A stretch of DNA of 62,503 bases from Mameliella sp. CS4. Lineage in GTDB: Bacteria > Pseudomonadota > Alphaproteobacteria > Rhodobacterales > Rhodobacteraceae. The notes beneath the pieces are model-generated. The model was not told the DNA's origin and made no database searches. It saw only the letters and a program-made list of their open reading frames with translations. The stretch covers positions 1 to 62,503 of the forward strand of contig NZ_JAHXRQ010000025.1 in assembly GCF_019392335.1 (NCBI RefSeq). Direction: 5' to 3'. Shown here in pieces: positions 34,230-42,694 of the stretch (position 1 is its first letter; each line of letters opens with the position of its first letter). The translations under genes and the position numbers were made by a program.

Positions 34230-34925
34230 ATGCAAGCCAGGGATATCATGACAACATCGGTGATCTCGGTCCCGCTGGAGGGACAAATCGAGGACGCGGT
34301 ACGCTTGATGCTCGACCACAATATCAGCGCGCTGCCCGTCGTTGACGCAGAGGGCGATCTGAAGGGTCTTGTCAGCGAAGGCGACCTCATGCGGCGTGTC
34401 CGCGAAACAGACAGACCACGCCGGTCATGGTGGCTCGAGGTGTTGGCCGGGGCAAGCGACTCCGCACAGGATTTCGTGAAGCTCAAAAGCCACCGCGTCG
34501 AAGACGTGATGACAAGGGATGTGGTTTCGGTAGAAGAAGACACCAATGTCGCAGAGATCGCGCGTCTTCTGGAAAAGCACCGGATCAAGCGCGTGCCGGT
34601 GGTGAGATTCGACAAAGTGGTCGGCATTGTCAGCCGGGCGAACCTGCTCCATGCGCTGTCGGCGCTTCAGGGCGGGGTGCTGCCGGAGCCGTCGGAGGAC
34701 GACCGCGTGCTGCGTGCGAAGATTGAAGAGGCTCTGAAAGAAGTGCCCGGTGCAGCGGTCAACCTGATCAACTACACGGTGGAAAAGGGGAATGTCGCCG
34801 TCTGGGGTGTCGCCGACAGCAATTTCGAGGAGAACGCGATCCGGGTTGCCGTCGAAAATGTCCCCGGCGTCCGGACTGTGGATGTCAAAATGGGCCGACT
34901 GCCGGCTTGGTCCTACGGGATCTGA
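34230..34925 (+). CDS. CBS-pair and BON domain protein
   Basis: 231 residues. Two CBS motifs (QARDIMTTSVISVPLEG, DHNISALPVVDAEG; HRVEDVMTRDVVSVEED, KHRIKRVPVVRFD) form a Bateman module that usually binds adenine nucleotides, followed by a BON domain (about 155-222) that binds phospholipid or other partners. Likely an energy- or stress-sensing protein. It sits 39 bp after the Rieske gene with AGGAG upstream. Confidence 0.9.
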   Translation: MQARDIMTTSVISVPLEGQIEDAVRLMLDHNISALPVVDAEGDLKGLVSEGDLMRRVRETDRPRRSWWLEVLAGASDSAQDFVKLKSHRVEDVMTRDVVSVEEDTNVAEIARLLEKHRIKRVPVVRFDKVVGIVSRANLLHALSALQGGVLPEPSEDDRVLRAKIEEALKEVPGAAVNLINYTVEKGNVAVWGVADSNFEENAIRVAVENVPGVRTVDVKMGRLPAWSYGI

Positions 34926-34990
34926 CCATCATTGCCCGAAGCAACGCTCTGGGCAGGATGAAGTTCCCGTTACTCGGGGCGGCGATTGCT

Positions 34991-35431
34991 CTACCGAGGA
35001 TCATTCCGCGGAGAAAGGCGATTGAGATACCATAGTACCAGGCTCGGCACGATCAGCCATTGCAGAAACCGTGAAAGACCAGTGCCAAGGAGCAGCAGTC
35101 GCGGCATGTCCGGCGCGTAGGTCCGCGGCCCAAGATTTCGGTGCTCAAGAATTCGAAGCCGATTGCGATGGCAAGCCCCCCAAAATGGTGTGGTTGCCGC
35201 CCAATCCCGGCCGCGACCAGCAACAGAGGCTGCCCAAAAGGCCGCAAGTGCAATTCCCAGATCTCCCAAGGTTGCTTGCAGGCAGATCAGGATGCCAAGG
35301 ATATGACCTTTGTCCGCAAAACTCGAAAACAGAGGCGCCTGGAATAGCTCCCATGTGAAATGACCTATGAATGACAGGACGAGCAGATCCAGTTCGACGG
35401 GAATAGGTCGTTTTGGCAGGCGTGTCGGCAA
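34991..35431 (-). pseudogene. Membrane protein gene with two compensating frameshifts
   Basis: From a TTG at 35431 (GGGAG upstream) the reading is LPTRLPKRPIPVELDLLVLSFIGHFTWELFQAPLF... to WAATTPFWG; it then needs the neighbouring frame (GLAIAIGFEFLSTEILGRG), and afterwards the first frame again (TYAPDMPRLLLLGTGLSRF...). Indels lie near the CCCCCC-AAAA run at about 35177 and near 35125. The intact protein would have four membrane helices. Real decay or sequencing errors at the homopolymer cannot be told apart. Confidence 0.55.
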
Positions 35432-35547
35432 TGTCTTCTCCCTCGAACCATATGTTTGCCCGTCTCCAGTCGATGGATCCACCGGATCCGTCACCAGGGC
35501 GGATTGGCAGATTTCCCGTTCCTGTAATGTTTTTCGTCCGTGAACGT

Positions 35548-35571
35548 CTATTGGATGAAGCCAACCAATAG
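35548..35571. repeat. Dyad before the small Cys-rich gene
   Basis: CTATTGG (35548-35554) and CCAATAG (35565-35571), 10 bp apart. The right arm runs into the AGGAGG ribosome site, so it could be an operator or an RNA hairpin that masks the site. With only 7 bp per arm the call is tentative. Confidence 0.35.
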
Positions 35572-35580
35572 GAGGTCCAA

Positions 35581-35748
35581 ATGGACGACCGTTCAACTTC
35601 GCAGACACAAGACGCGGACAAGCAGAAACAGGGCGGATGTTGCGGAGGCAAGACCGACGCGCAGCCGAAAGCAAATGTCGAACCGCAGGTCGCGGAACCC
35701 GCAAAGGCAAAACCGGTCAAATCCGGCTGTTGCTGCGGCCAGAACTGA
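35581..35748 (+). CDS. Small Cys-rich protein (CCGG / CCCG motifs)
   Basis: 55 residues: MDDRSTSQTQDADKQKQGG, then CCGGK, a Lys/Pro/Ala linker, and near the end SGCCCGQN. A perfect AGGAGG lies five bases before the ATG, so it is very likely translated. Five Cys in two clusters (CC and CCC) suggest metal or metal-cluster binding at the two ends of a flexible linker. No family recognised. It sits in front of the DUF5676 gene. Confidence 0.6.
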   Translation: MDDRSTSQTQDADKQKQGGCCGGKTDAQPKANVEPQVAEPAKAKPVKSGCCCGQN

Positions 35749-35861
35749 CGATGCCTCGCAGGATGGGCGTTTTGCGCCGCTCGCGCACCCATCCTTACAA
35801 GGTGCCGTCCGGCAACGGCGTTCGCGCTCCAGTTTGATCATCGACAAGAAAGGAACACGCC

Positions 35862-36227
35862 ATGATGCCCATCCTCTATTTTACCGTCGTCACTGCGATC
35901 CTTTTCGTGGCCTTGCGCATGACATGCGGGGCTTGCGTCATGGGCGGGCCTGCCGGTGCAGGGCGTGTGCGTCTGCCCATCATGCCACTGGGTTGGGCGC
36001 TGAGCCTGTTTCTGGCGTTGACATACGTGGTTTGCGTCGTGTTCGATCTGATCTTTCCTGGCTACGCGATGTATGAGGTCTGGTCTGGTCTGCTTCCCGG
36101 TTTCGTCTGGTTGACCCCGACCGGTTTTGTCATCGGCCTGGTCGAGAGTTTTCTTTACGGTTGGTACGCCGCGTTGATCTTCGGCGGCCTCTACAACGCC
36201 ATCGCGGCCAAGGGAGCAGAGGCATGA
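35862..36227 (+). CDS. DUF5676 family membrane protein
   Basis: 121 residues with about three membrane helices: PIMPLGWALSLFLALTYVVCVVFD, a middle region FPGYAMYEVWSGLLPGFVWLTPTGFV, and the ending ESFLYGWYAALIFGGLYN that marks DUF5676. An N-terminal helix carries TCGACVMGG (two Cys). Function unknown; common in metal islands. Its stop overlaps the next start (ATGA). Confidence 0.82.
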   Translation: MMPILYFTVVTAILFVALRMTCGACVMGGPAGAGRVRLPIMPLGWALSLFLALTYVVCVVFDLIFPGYAMYEVWSGLLPGFVWLTPTGFVIGLVESFLYGWYAALIFGGLYNAIAAKGAEA

Positions 36228-37606
36228 TCCCGACCGCGCGTCCAAAACTGCGCTTTCTCGGTGCCGCCGGAACGGTGACAGGATCGCGCTATCTGATCGA
36301 AGCCATGGGGCGGCGCATCCTGATCGATTGCGGCCTGTTCCAAGGCTTCAAACAATTACGTGCGCGCAATCGCAAACCGTTCCCTGTGCGCGTCAACACC
36401 ATCGACACTGTGCTGCTCACCCATGCCCATCTGGACCATTCGGGGTATCTGCCCGCGCTGATCCGGGCGGGATATCGCGGGCGGGTTCTTTGCACCGAGG
36501 CAACGGCGGAACTGTGCGGGCTCATTCTGCCCGACAGCGGGCATATCCAGCAAGAAGAGGCGCGCTATGCCGCCAGAAAGGGATATTCCAAGCACAAGAA
36601 CCCAAAACCACTCTACACGCTCAAGGATGCAAAGGCTGCGCTGGATCGCTTTGAGCCGCACGCCTTTGACCAAAGGATCGAGTTGGGCGACGGCATCGCG
36701 GCCAGTTTCAGTCCGGCGGGACATCTTCTTGGGGCGGCCCAGATCCAGCTTGAAGTTGGCGGCAGGGTTGTCCATTTCAGCGGCGATCTGGGCCATGATC
36801 CCGATCCGCTGATGCGACCGCCGAAGCCATTCGGCGGGGCCGATGTACTGGTCTGCGAATCCACCTACGGCAACCGATCCCATCCCGACACCGACTCCGA
36901 GGCCGAGCTGGCCCCGGTCCTGAAACGCACGTTTGCCCGCGGCGGCACGGTGCTGATCCCGTCCTTTGCCGTCGGACGGGCACAGGGGCTGATGCTGCAC
37001 ATTGCGCGATTGATGGAGCGCGGCGATATTCCCTATGTCCCGGTGTTCCTCAACAGCCCGATGGCGGTGAATGCGACCGAGATCTATCACCGTCATCACG
37101 CCGAGCACCACGTCAGCCGCGAAGACTGCATTGCGATGTTCAAGATCGCCAAGAGGGTAAACACGGTCGAGCAGTCCAAGGAGCTGAACACCCGCCAGGG
37201 CCCGATGATCATCGTCTCCGCCAGCGGAATGCTGACCGGCGGGCGTATCCTGCACCATCTGGCCAGCTTCGGCGGCGATCGGCGGAACGCGATCTTGCTC
37301 TCCGGTTTCCAGGCCGGCGGCACGCGTGGCGCGGCGCTGGCCGGGGGCGCGCGGACATTGCGCATGTTCGGACGAGAGTTCCCGATCGAGGCCGAAGTGG
37401 CTCAGCTTAATTCTTTTTCCGGGCATGCCGATGCCGACGAGATCCTGCGTTGGATGTCTGCCGGTCCTGCCCCCGCGATGACTTATCTGACCCATGGGGA
37501 GCCGGTCGCCGCCGACACCCTGCGATTTCGCGTCGAACATGAGCTTGGGAGATCCGTGCGCGTCCCGGAGCACCTCGAGTCCGTCTATCTGGACCGGCCA
37601 CGATGA
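36224..37606 (+). CDS. MBL-fold beta-CASP nuclease-like protein
   Basis: 460 residues. Metallo-beta-lactamase motifs: THAHLDHSGYLP, SPAGHLLGAAQ, FSGDLGHDPDPL; beta-CASP features: CESTYGNRSHP, LIPSFAVGRAQGLM, SASGMLTGGRILHHL, and the final SGHADADEILRW. This is the family of YSH1/CPSF73-like RNA processing nucleases. It starts inside the DUF5676 stop and overlaps the phosphorylase gene, making one operon. Confidence 0.92.
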   Translation: MIPTARPKLRFLGAAGTVTGSRYLIEAMGRRILIDCGLFQGFKQLRARNRKPFPVRVNTIDTVLLTHAHLDHSGYLPALIRAGYRGRVLCTEATAELCGLILPDSGHIQQEEARYAARKGYSKHKNPKPLYTLKDAKAALDRFEPHAFDQRIELGDGIAASFSPAGHLLGAAQIQLEVGGRVVHFSGDLGHDPDPLMRPPKPFGGADVLVCESTYGNRSHPDTDSEAELAPVLKRTFARGGTVLIPSFAVGRAQGLMLHIARLMERGDIPYVPVFLNSPMAVNATEIYHRHHAEHHVSREDCIAMFKIAKRVNTVEQSKELNTRQGPMIIVSASGMLTGGRILHHLASFGGDRRNAILLSGFQAGGTRGAALAGGARTLRMFGREFPIEAEVAQLNSFSGHADADEILRWMSAGPAPAMTYLTHGEPVAADTLRFRVEHELGRSVRVPEHLESVYLDRPR

Positions 37607-39111
37607 CCGATACGCTTGCCCTTGTCCCCTCCGGCATCGACACCTACCGGCAGCCAGTCGTCTACATGCACGAAGACTGCCATGTCTGCCGCTCCGAGGG
37701 TTTTGCCGCCCAGACTCGAATACGGATCGACCTGAAGGACCGCTGGATCATCGCGACCCTGAATGTCGTCGGCCGCGGAGCATGGCTTGCCGTGGACCAG
37801 GCGGCATTGTCCGTTTCCGCCTGGGCCGCGCTTGGCGCTGAGATTGGAGACGAAGCCGCTTTCTCGCACCCTGAACCGCCCGCTTCGGCGTCTATGATCC
37901 GGGCGAAAGCCTATGGCGAGAGGCTGGACCGGGCCGGGTTCGCGACGATTGTGCACGACACGCTCGACAGCCGGTTGTCGGATCTCGACCTTGCCGCCTT
38001 CGTGACCGCCTGCGCCGGCGACAGGCTGAACGAGGCCGAAACCGTGGCGCTGACCCGCGCCATGAAGGAAGCAGGGCAGACGCTCGACTGGGGGCAGCAC
38101 ACTGTCCTCGATAAGCATTGCGTCGGCGGATTGCCGGGCAACCGCACGACACCCATCGTCGTCGCCATCGTCGCGGCGGCGGGGCATCTGATCCCCAAGA
38201 CGTCGAGCCGTGCGATCACATCGCCTGCCGGAACCGCCGACACCATGGAGGTGATGGCGCCCGTCGCGCTTGGCGCCGCCGCGCTGCGCCGGGTGGTCGA
38301 AGCCGAGGGCGGTTGCCTCGTCTGGGGTGGCGGGCTCGCCCTCAGTCCTGCCGACGATCATTTCATCCGTGTCGAACGCCCCCTCGATTTCGACTCCACC
38401 GGTCAACTCGTAGCGAGCGTGCTGTCGAAAAAGGCGGCCGCCGGTGCCACCCATGTTCTGATCGACATGCCGGTCGGACCAACGGCCAAGGTGCGGTCTG
38501 CCGGAGCGGCGGAGGCTCTCGGGATACGGCTGTCTTCGGTGGGCAAGGCGTTGGGTCTGAACCTGGCGCTACATATCAGCGATGGCGTGGCCCCGGTGGG
38601 ACGTGGCATGGGCCCGGCGCTGGAGGCGCACGACGTACTCGCGGTTTTGCGGCGCGCGCCGGATGCACCTGGCGACCTGCGTGCGCGGGCGCTGGATCTG
38701 GCCGGGCATCTTCTGGACCTCGCACCGCACGCCGTGGCGGGGCAGGGGCGGGACCGGGCAGAGGACCTACTGGACAGCGGTGCGGCGGCGGCCAAGTTCA
38801 TGGCAATTTGCGCGGCACAGGGCGGTTTCCGCGAACCCGGAACCGCAGCGCAGCAGATCGAAATACGCGCCCCTCATGCGGGCCAGTTGACCGCCATCGA
38901 CAACCGACGCATCGCACGCATCGCCAAGCTGGCCGGGGCCCCGCGTCAGAAGAGCGCCGGCATCCGCCTTCTGGTGCGGATCGGGGATTGGGTGGACAAG
39001 GGCCAGCCGCTTTATGAGCTTCATGCCGAGACACCAGGCGAACTGGCCTATGCCCTGGCCTACGCGGAGTCCCAGACCGGGGTGCTGACGCTGTCCGAGG
39101 CAGTGTCATGA
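37603..39111 (+). CDS. Thymidine/AMP phosphorylase family protein
   Basis: 502 residues. Beyond the usual pyrimidine-nucleoside phosphorylase core (LDKHCVGGLPGNRTTPIVVAI, SSRAITSPAGTADTMEV, LVWGGGLALSPADDHFI) it has an N-terminal extension of about 85 residues as in archaeal AMP phosphorylases. The reaction is either thymidine or NMP phosphorolysis; with a PRPP synthetase-like gene next door, NMP to ribose-1,5-bisphosphate is attractive (inference). It overlaps both neighbours by 4 bp. Confidence 0.88.
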   Translation: MTDTLALVPSGIDTYRQPVVYMHEDCHVCRSEGFAAQTRIRIDLKDRWIIATLNVVGRGAWLAVDQAALSVSAWAALGAEIGDEAAFSHPEPPASASMIRAKAYGERLDRAGFATIVHDTLDSRLSDLDLAAFVTACAGDRLNEAETVALTRAMKEAGQTLDWGQHTVLDKHCVGGLPGNRTTPIVVAIVAAAGHLIPKTSSRAITSPAGTADTMEVMAPVALGAAALRRVVEAEGGCLVWGGGLALSPADDHFIRVERPLDFDSTGQLVASVLSKKAAAGATHVLIDMPVGPTAKVRSAGAAEALGIRLSSVGKALGLNLALHISDGVAPVGRGMGPALEAHDVLAVLRRAPDAPGDLRARALDLAGHLLDLAPHAVAGQGRDRAEDLLDSGAAAAKFMAICAAQGGFREPGTAAQQIEIRAPHAGQLTAIDNRRIARIAKLAGAPRQKSAGIRLLVRIGDWVDKGQPLYELHAETPGELAYALAYAESQTGVLTLSEAVS

Positions 39112-40055
39112 TCCTTGTCGCGTTTCCCGAGATGAGGCCGCTTGCCGAAGACCTGGCACCCGTGCTTGGGGCGGACCTGCTCACTCTCGACTGGCACCAC
39201 TTCCCCGATGGCGAAAGCCTGATTTCGCTGCCCGGCGATCTGGACGGGGCCGATGTGGCATTTCTGGCGACTTTGCGCGATCCCGACCGCCTTGCCCTGC
39301 CCTTGCGCTTCGCCGCGGCGACGGCGCGCGAGATGGGCGCGCGTCGCGTCGGATTGATCGCGCCTTATCTTGGCTACATGCGGCAGGACCGCCGCTTCGA
39401 GCGCGGGCAGGCGGTCAGCGCGCCGCTCTTTGCGCAATTCCTGGGGGAAAGCTTCGATTGGCTGGTGAGTGTCGATCCGCATCTGCACCGCATCGCCCGG
39501 CTGCAGGATGTCTTCCCGATGCCTGCCATTCGCGCCGTATCCGCCCCGCTGCTTGCGACCTGGATCAGCACGAACCTGCCAGACGCCGTTCTTCTGGGCC
39601 CTGACAGCGAAAGCCAGCAATGGGTCGCCGAGGTGGCCCGGCTGGCCGGACGGCCCTATGAGGTCTTGTGCAAGGTGAGATCCGGTGACCGCAGTGTCGA
39701 TGTCAGTGTGCCCGAAAGCGCGGCGCTGCACGAAGGTACGCCAGTGATCCTCGACGACATCGCGTCTTCGGGGTCCACGATGGCACGTGCCGTAGATCGC
39801 CTGCTTGCCGCCGGAACCGCCGCGCCTGTGTGCCTTGTCATCCACGCGGTCTTTGCCGATGGCGCGCAGGACACCATCATGTCGGCAGGTGCGGCAGGGA
39901 TCATATCGACCGACACCATACCCCATCCAACGAATGCGATCGGAATTGCCGGTCTATTGGCCGAAGCGATCCTTTCGGTCGTGACAGCCCTTGACCTTCC
40001 AGTTGCCGGAACAATTAGGCTGGACCCGAATCCCGCCGAGAGGACATCCGAATGA
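39108..40055 (+). CDS. Ribose-phosphate pyrophosphokinase-like protein
   Basis: 315 residues: HFPDGESLISLPG, GLIAPYLGYMRQDRRFERGQ, VDPHLHR, and the PRPP loop VILDDIASSGSTM. It would make PRPP from ribose 5-phosphate, or act on ribose bisphosphate in concert with the phosphorylase. The last 20 codons overlap the CueR-type promoter of the following ATPase, and the stop overlaps its start, so the C-terminus may have been reshaped by the promoter. Confidence 0.88.
   Translation: MILVAFPEMRPLAEDLAPVLGADLLTLDWHHFPDGESLISLPGDLDGADVAFLATLRDPDRLALPLRFAAATAREMGARRVGLIAPYLGYMRQDRRFERGQAVSAPLFAQFLGESFDWLVSVDPHLHRIARLQDVFPMPAIRAVSAPLLATWISTNLPDAVLLGPDSESQQWVAEVARLAGRPYEVLCKVRSGDRSVDVSVPESAALHEGTPVILDDIASSGSTMARAVDRLLAAGTAAPVCLVIHAVFADGAQDTIMSAGAAGIISTDTIPHPTNAIGIAGLLAEAILSVVTALDLPVAGTIRLDPNPAERTSE
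39991..40021 (+). promoter_or_regulatory. CueR-type promoter inside the PRPP synthetase gene
   Basis: TTGACC (39991-39996), 19-bp spacer TTCCAGTTGCCGGAACAAT with TTCCAG-TTG-CCGGAA, and -10 TAGGCT (40016-40021). The ATPase ATG is at 40052. The site lies wholly within coding sequence of the upstream gene. Confidence 0.8.
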
Positions 40056-42415
40056 ACAACCAAGCAAGCCATGCTGCACATGAAACCGAAACCAACATCT
40101 ACGTCTGCCCGATGCACCCAGAGGTGCGGCAGAACGGTCCGGGCGATTGCTCGAAATGCGGGATGCATCTTGTGCCCGAGGCGGAGCTCGACAGCCATGC
40201 CGGGCATGATAACCACGGGCACCACGTTCATGAACATCACGCGGGTGCCGCCCCGGTGAACGGCAGATTCGATACCGTCCCGGCGGGCCATGAAGGCGCC
40301 GTCTACACCTGTCCGATGCACCCGCAGGTTCGCCAGGTCGAGCACGGCTCCTGCCCGATCTGCGGAATGGGGCTGGAGCTTGAGTCCGGGGTTCCGACGG
40401 ACGACGGCCCGAACCCCGAACTCGTGGATTTCACTCGGCGTTTCTGGGTCGGCACGGTCCTGACCATTCCGCTTCTGATCCTCACCATGGGTCCCTATCT
40501 CGGCTTTCCAGGAGTGCGCGAGATTTTCGGTGAGCGCGCAACCCTCTGGATCGAGTTAGTTTTCGGGACCCCGGTGGTTCTTTGGTGCGGCTGGCCGTTT
40601 CTGGTGCGGGGCTGGAATTCGTTCCGGACGATGAATCTCAACATGTTCTCCCTGATCGGTATGGGGGTAATCGCGGCCTGGCTCTTCAGCGTCGTCGCCG
40701 TTCTGGCACCCGGCATATTCCCCGACGGATTTCGCGACGCCGAAGGTCATGTCGGCGTGTATTTCGAGGCGGCGGCGGTGATCGTGACGCTCGTGCTGCT
40801 CGGTCAGGTGATGGAATTGCGCGCCCGTGAAGGCACCGGCAAGGCAATCCGCGCGCTTCTCGATATGGCGGCCAAGACCGCGCGGGTCATCCGCGACGAC
40901 GGGTCCGAAGAGGAAATTCCGCTGGAGGACGTGCAGGTCGGGGACCGGCTGCGCGTGCGACCCGGTGACAAGGTGCCGGTCGATGGCGTTGTTCTGGACG
41001 GCCGGTCGTCGGTCGATGAAAGCATGATCTCAGGTGAACCTGTGCCGGTCGAGAAGACCGAGGGCGACCCGCTGACCGGCGCGACGATCAACGGCACCGG
41101 CAGTCTGGTGATGGAGGCAACGCGGGTCGGGTCCGACACCATGCTGGCGCAGATCGTCGAAATGGTGTCGAACGCACAACGCTCGCGCGCACCGATCCAG
41201 AAATATGCCGACAAGGTGGCGGGGTTCTTCGTTCCGGCCGTCATCGGTATCGCGGTTCTGTCCTTCATCGCATGGGCGGTCTGGGGGCCATCCCCAGCGC
41301 TGTCCTACGCATTGATCTCGGCTGTCGCCGTATTGATCATCGCCTGCCCCTGTGCGCTCGGCCTCGCCACGCCGATGTCGATCATGACGGCAACGGGGCG
41401 GGGGGCCCGGGCCGGCGTGCTGATCAAGAACGCCGAGGCGCTGGAGCGGTTCGAGAAAGTCGATACCCTGATCGTCGACAAGACAGGCACGTTGACGATG
41501 GGCAAGCCGCAGCTTGTCGCCGTCCTGCCGCAACCCGGTCACGACGAGGCCGAGGTCCTGCGTCTCGCCGCATCGCTGGAGCGCGGATCGGAACACCCGC
41601 TTGCCGAGGCCATCGTGCGCGGCGCGGAAGTGCGCGATGTGAAGATGGCGGCCGCGGACGACTTCGAGGCGGTCACCGGAAAGGGCGTGAAGGGCGTCGT
41701 GGGCGGCAAGGCGGTCGCATTGGGCAACCTGGCGATGATCCGGGACCTTGGCCTTGAGGCGGGCGACCTGACCGCCAAGGCAAATGCCCGTCGCGACGAG
41801 GGCGAGACAGTAATGTTCGTGGTGCTGGATGGCGAGATCGCGGGTCTCGTCGCTGTCGCCGACCCGGTGAAGGAGACCACGCCCGCCGCCATCAAAGACC
41901 TGCATGAACTGGGATTCCGCGTCATCATGGCCACCGGTGACAACGAGCGCACGGCCAAGGCGATCGGCGCACGTCTCGGCATTGACGAGATCCGGGCCGA
42001 TGTGCTGCCCGAGGACAAGGCGCGGATCATCAAGGAGTTGCAGCAGCAGGGCCGCAAGGTGGCGATGGCCGGCGATGGCGTCAACGACGCGCCGGCCCTG
42101 GCGCAGGCCGATGTCGGCATCGCCATGGGCACCGGGGCCGATGTGGCCATCGAAAGCGCGGGCATCACGCTGGTCAAGGGCAACCTCGACGGGATCGTGC
42201 GCGCGCGGCGGCTGGCACGGGCCACCATGCGCAATATCCGCCAGAACCTTTTCTTCGCGCTGATCTACAACGCATCCGGCGTGCCGGTCGCGGCGGGGGT
42301 GCTGTTTCCGTTCTTCGGCATCCTCATCAGCCCGATGTTTGCCGCCTTCGCCATGAGCGCCTCATCGATCTCCGTGGTGCTCAATTCGCTGCGCCTTCGC
42401 GGCGCGAAGATATAG
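40052..42415 (+). CDS. Heavy-metal P1B-type ATPase with two N-terminal metal-binding CPMHP domains
   Basis: 787 residues. Two heavy-metal-binding domains at the N-terminus (YVCPMHPEVRQNGPGDCSKCGMHL and a second YTCPMHPQV...CPICGMGL; each quoted in part) separated by a His-rich linker (HAGHDNHGHHVHEHH). The transport core has CPC (IACPCALGLATP), SGEPVPVE, DKTGTLTMG, HPLAEAI and GDGVNDAPAL. It is a copper or silver exporter like CopA/SilP types. Driven by the CueR-type promoter at 39991. Confidence 0.93.
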   Translation: MNNQASHAAHETETNIYVCPMHPEVRQNGPGDCSKCGMHLVPEAELDSHAGHDNHGHHVHEHHAGAAPVNGRFDTVPAGHEGAVYTCPMHPQVRQVEHGSCPICGMGLELESGVPTDDGPNPELVDFTRRFWVGTVLTIPLLILTMGPYLGFPGVREIFGERATLWIELVFGTPVVLWCGWPFLVRGWNSFRTMNLNMFSLIGMGVIAAWLFSVVAVLAPGIFPDGFRDAEGHVGVYFEAAAVIVTLVLLGQVMELRAREGTGKAIRALLDMAAKTARVIRDDGSEEEIPLEDVQVGDRLRVRPGDKVPVDGVVLDGRSSVDESMISGEPVPVEKTEGDPLTGATINGTGSLVMEATRVGSDTMLAQIVEMVSNAQRSRAPIQKYADKVAGFFVPAVIGIAVLSFIAWAVWGPSPALSYALISAVAVLIIACPCALGLATPMSIMTATGRGARAGVLIKNAEALERFEKVDTLIVDKTGTLTMGKPQLVAVLPQPGHDEAEVLRLAASLERGSEHPLAEAIVRGAEVRDVKMAAADDFEAVTGKGVKGVVGGKAVALGNLAMIRDLGLEAGDLTAKANARRDEGETVMFVVLDGEIAGLVAVADPVKETTPAAIKDLHELGFRVIMATGDNERTAKAIGARLGIDEIRADVLPEDKARIIKELQQQGRKVAMAGDGVNDAPALAQADVGIAMGTGADVAIESAGITLVKGNLDGIVRARRLARATMRNIRQNLFFALIYNASGVPVAAGVLFPFFGILISPMFAAFAMSASSISVVLNSLRLRGAKI

Positions 42416-42430
42416 GAACGGATATTCAGC

Positions 42431-42694
42431 ATGACACATCAACCTGATCCCTCCCATGTTCATGACGATCAATCGGAACACGTCCCTCGGCCTCCCTCGT
42501 TCTGGCGATCGCGCGCCGGCATTTATCTGATCGTCGCCTTGGTCTTGGGCGGCCTTCTTCTTGGCTACGAGCACCGAGTACACCTTCTGAGCAGCGGATT
42601 GCTCATCTGGCTGCCATTGCTGCTCTGCGTTGGGATGCACTTCTTCATGCACGGGGGGCACGGCGGGCATGGCTCCGGAGGCGACAAGACATGA
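42431..42694 (+). CDS. DUF2933 small membrane protein
   Basis: 87 residues: an acidic His-containing start, a helix (GIYLIVALVLGGLLLGYEH), then LLIWLPLLLCVGMHFFMHGGHGGHG, the DUF2933 ending with a His/Gly tail that may bind metal. It is 15 bp after the ATPase and overlaps the next start. Confidence 0.85.
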   Translation: MTHQPDPSHVHDDQSEHVPRPPSFWRSRAGIYLIVALVLGGLLLGYEHRVHLLSSGLLIWLPLLLCVGMHFFMHGGHGGHGSGGDKT

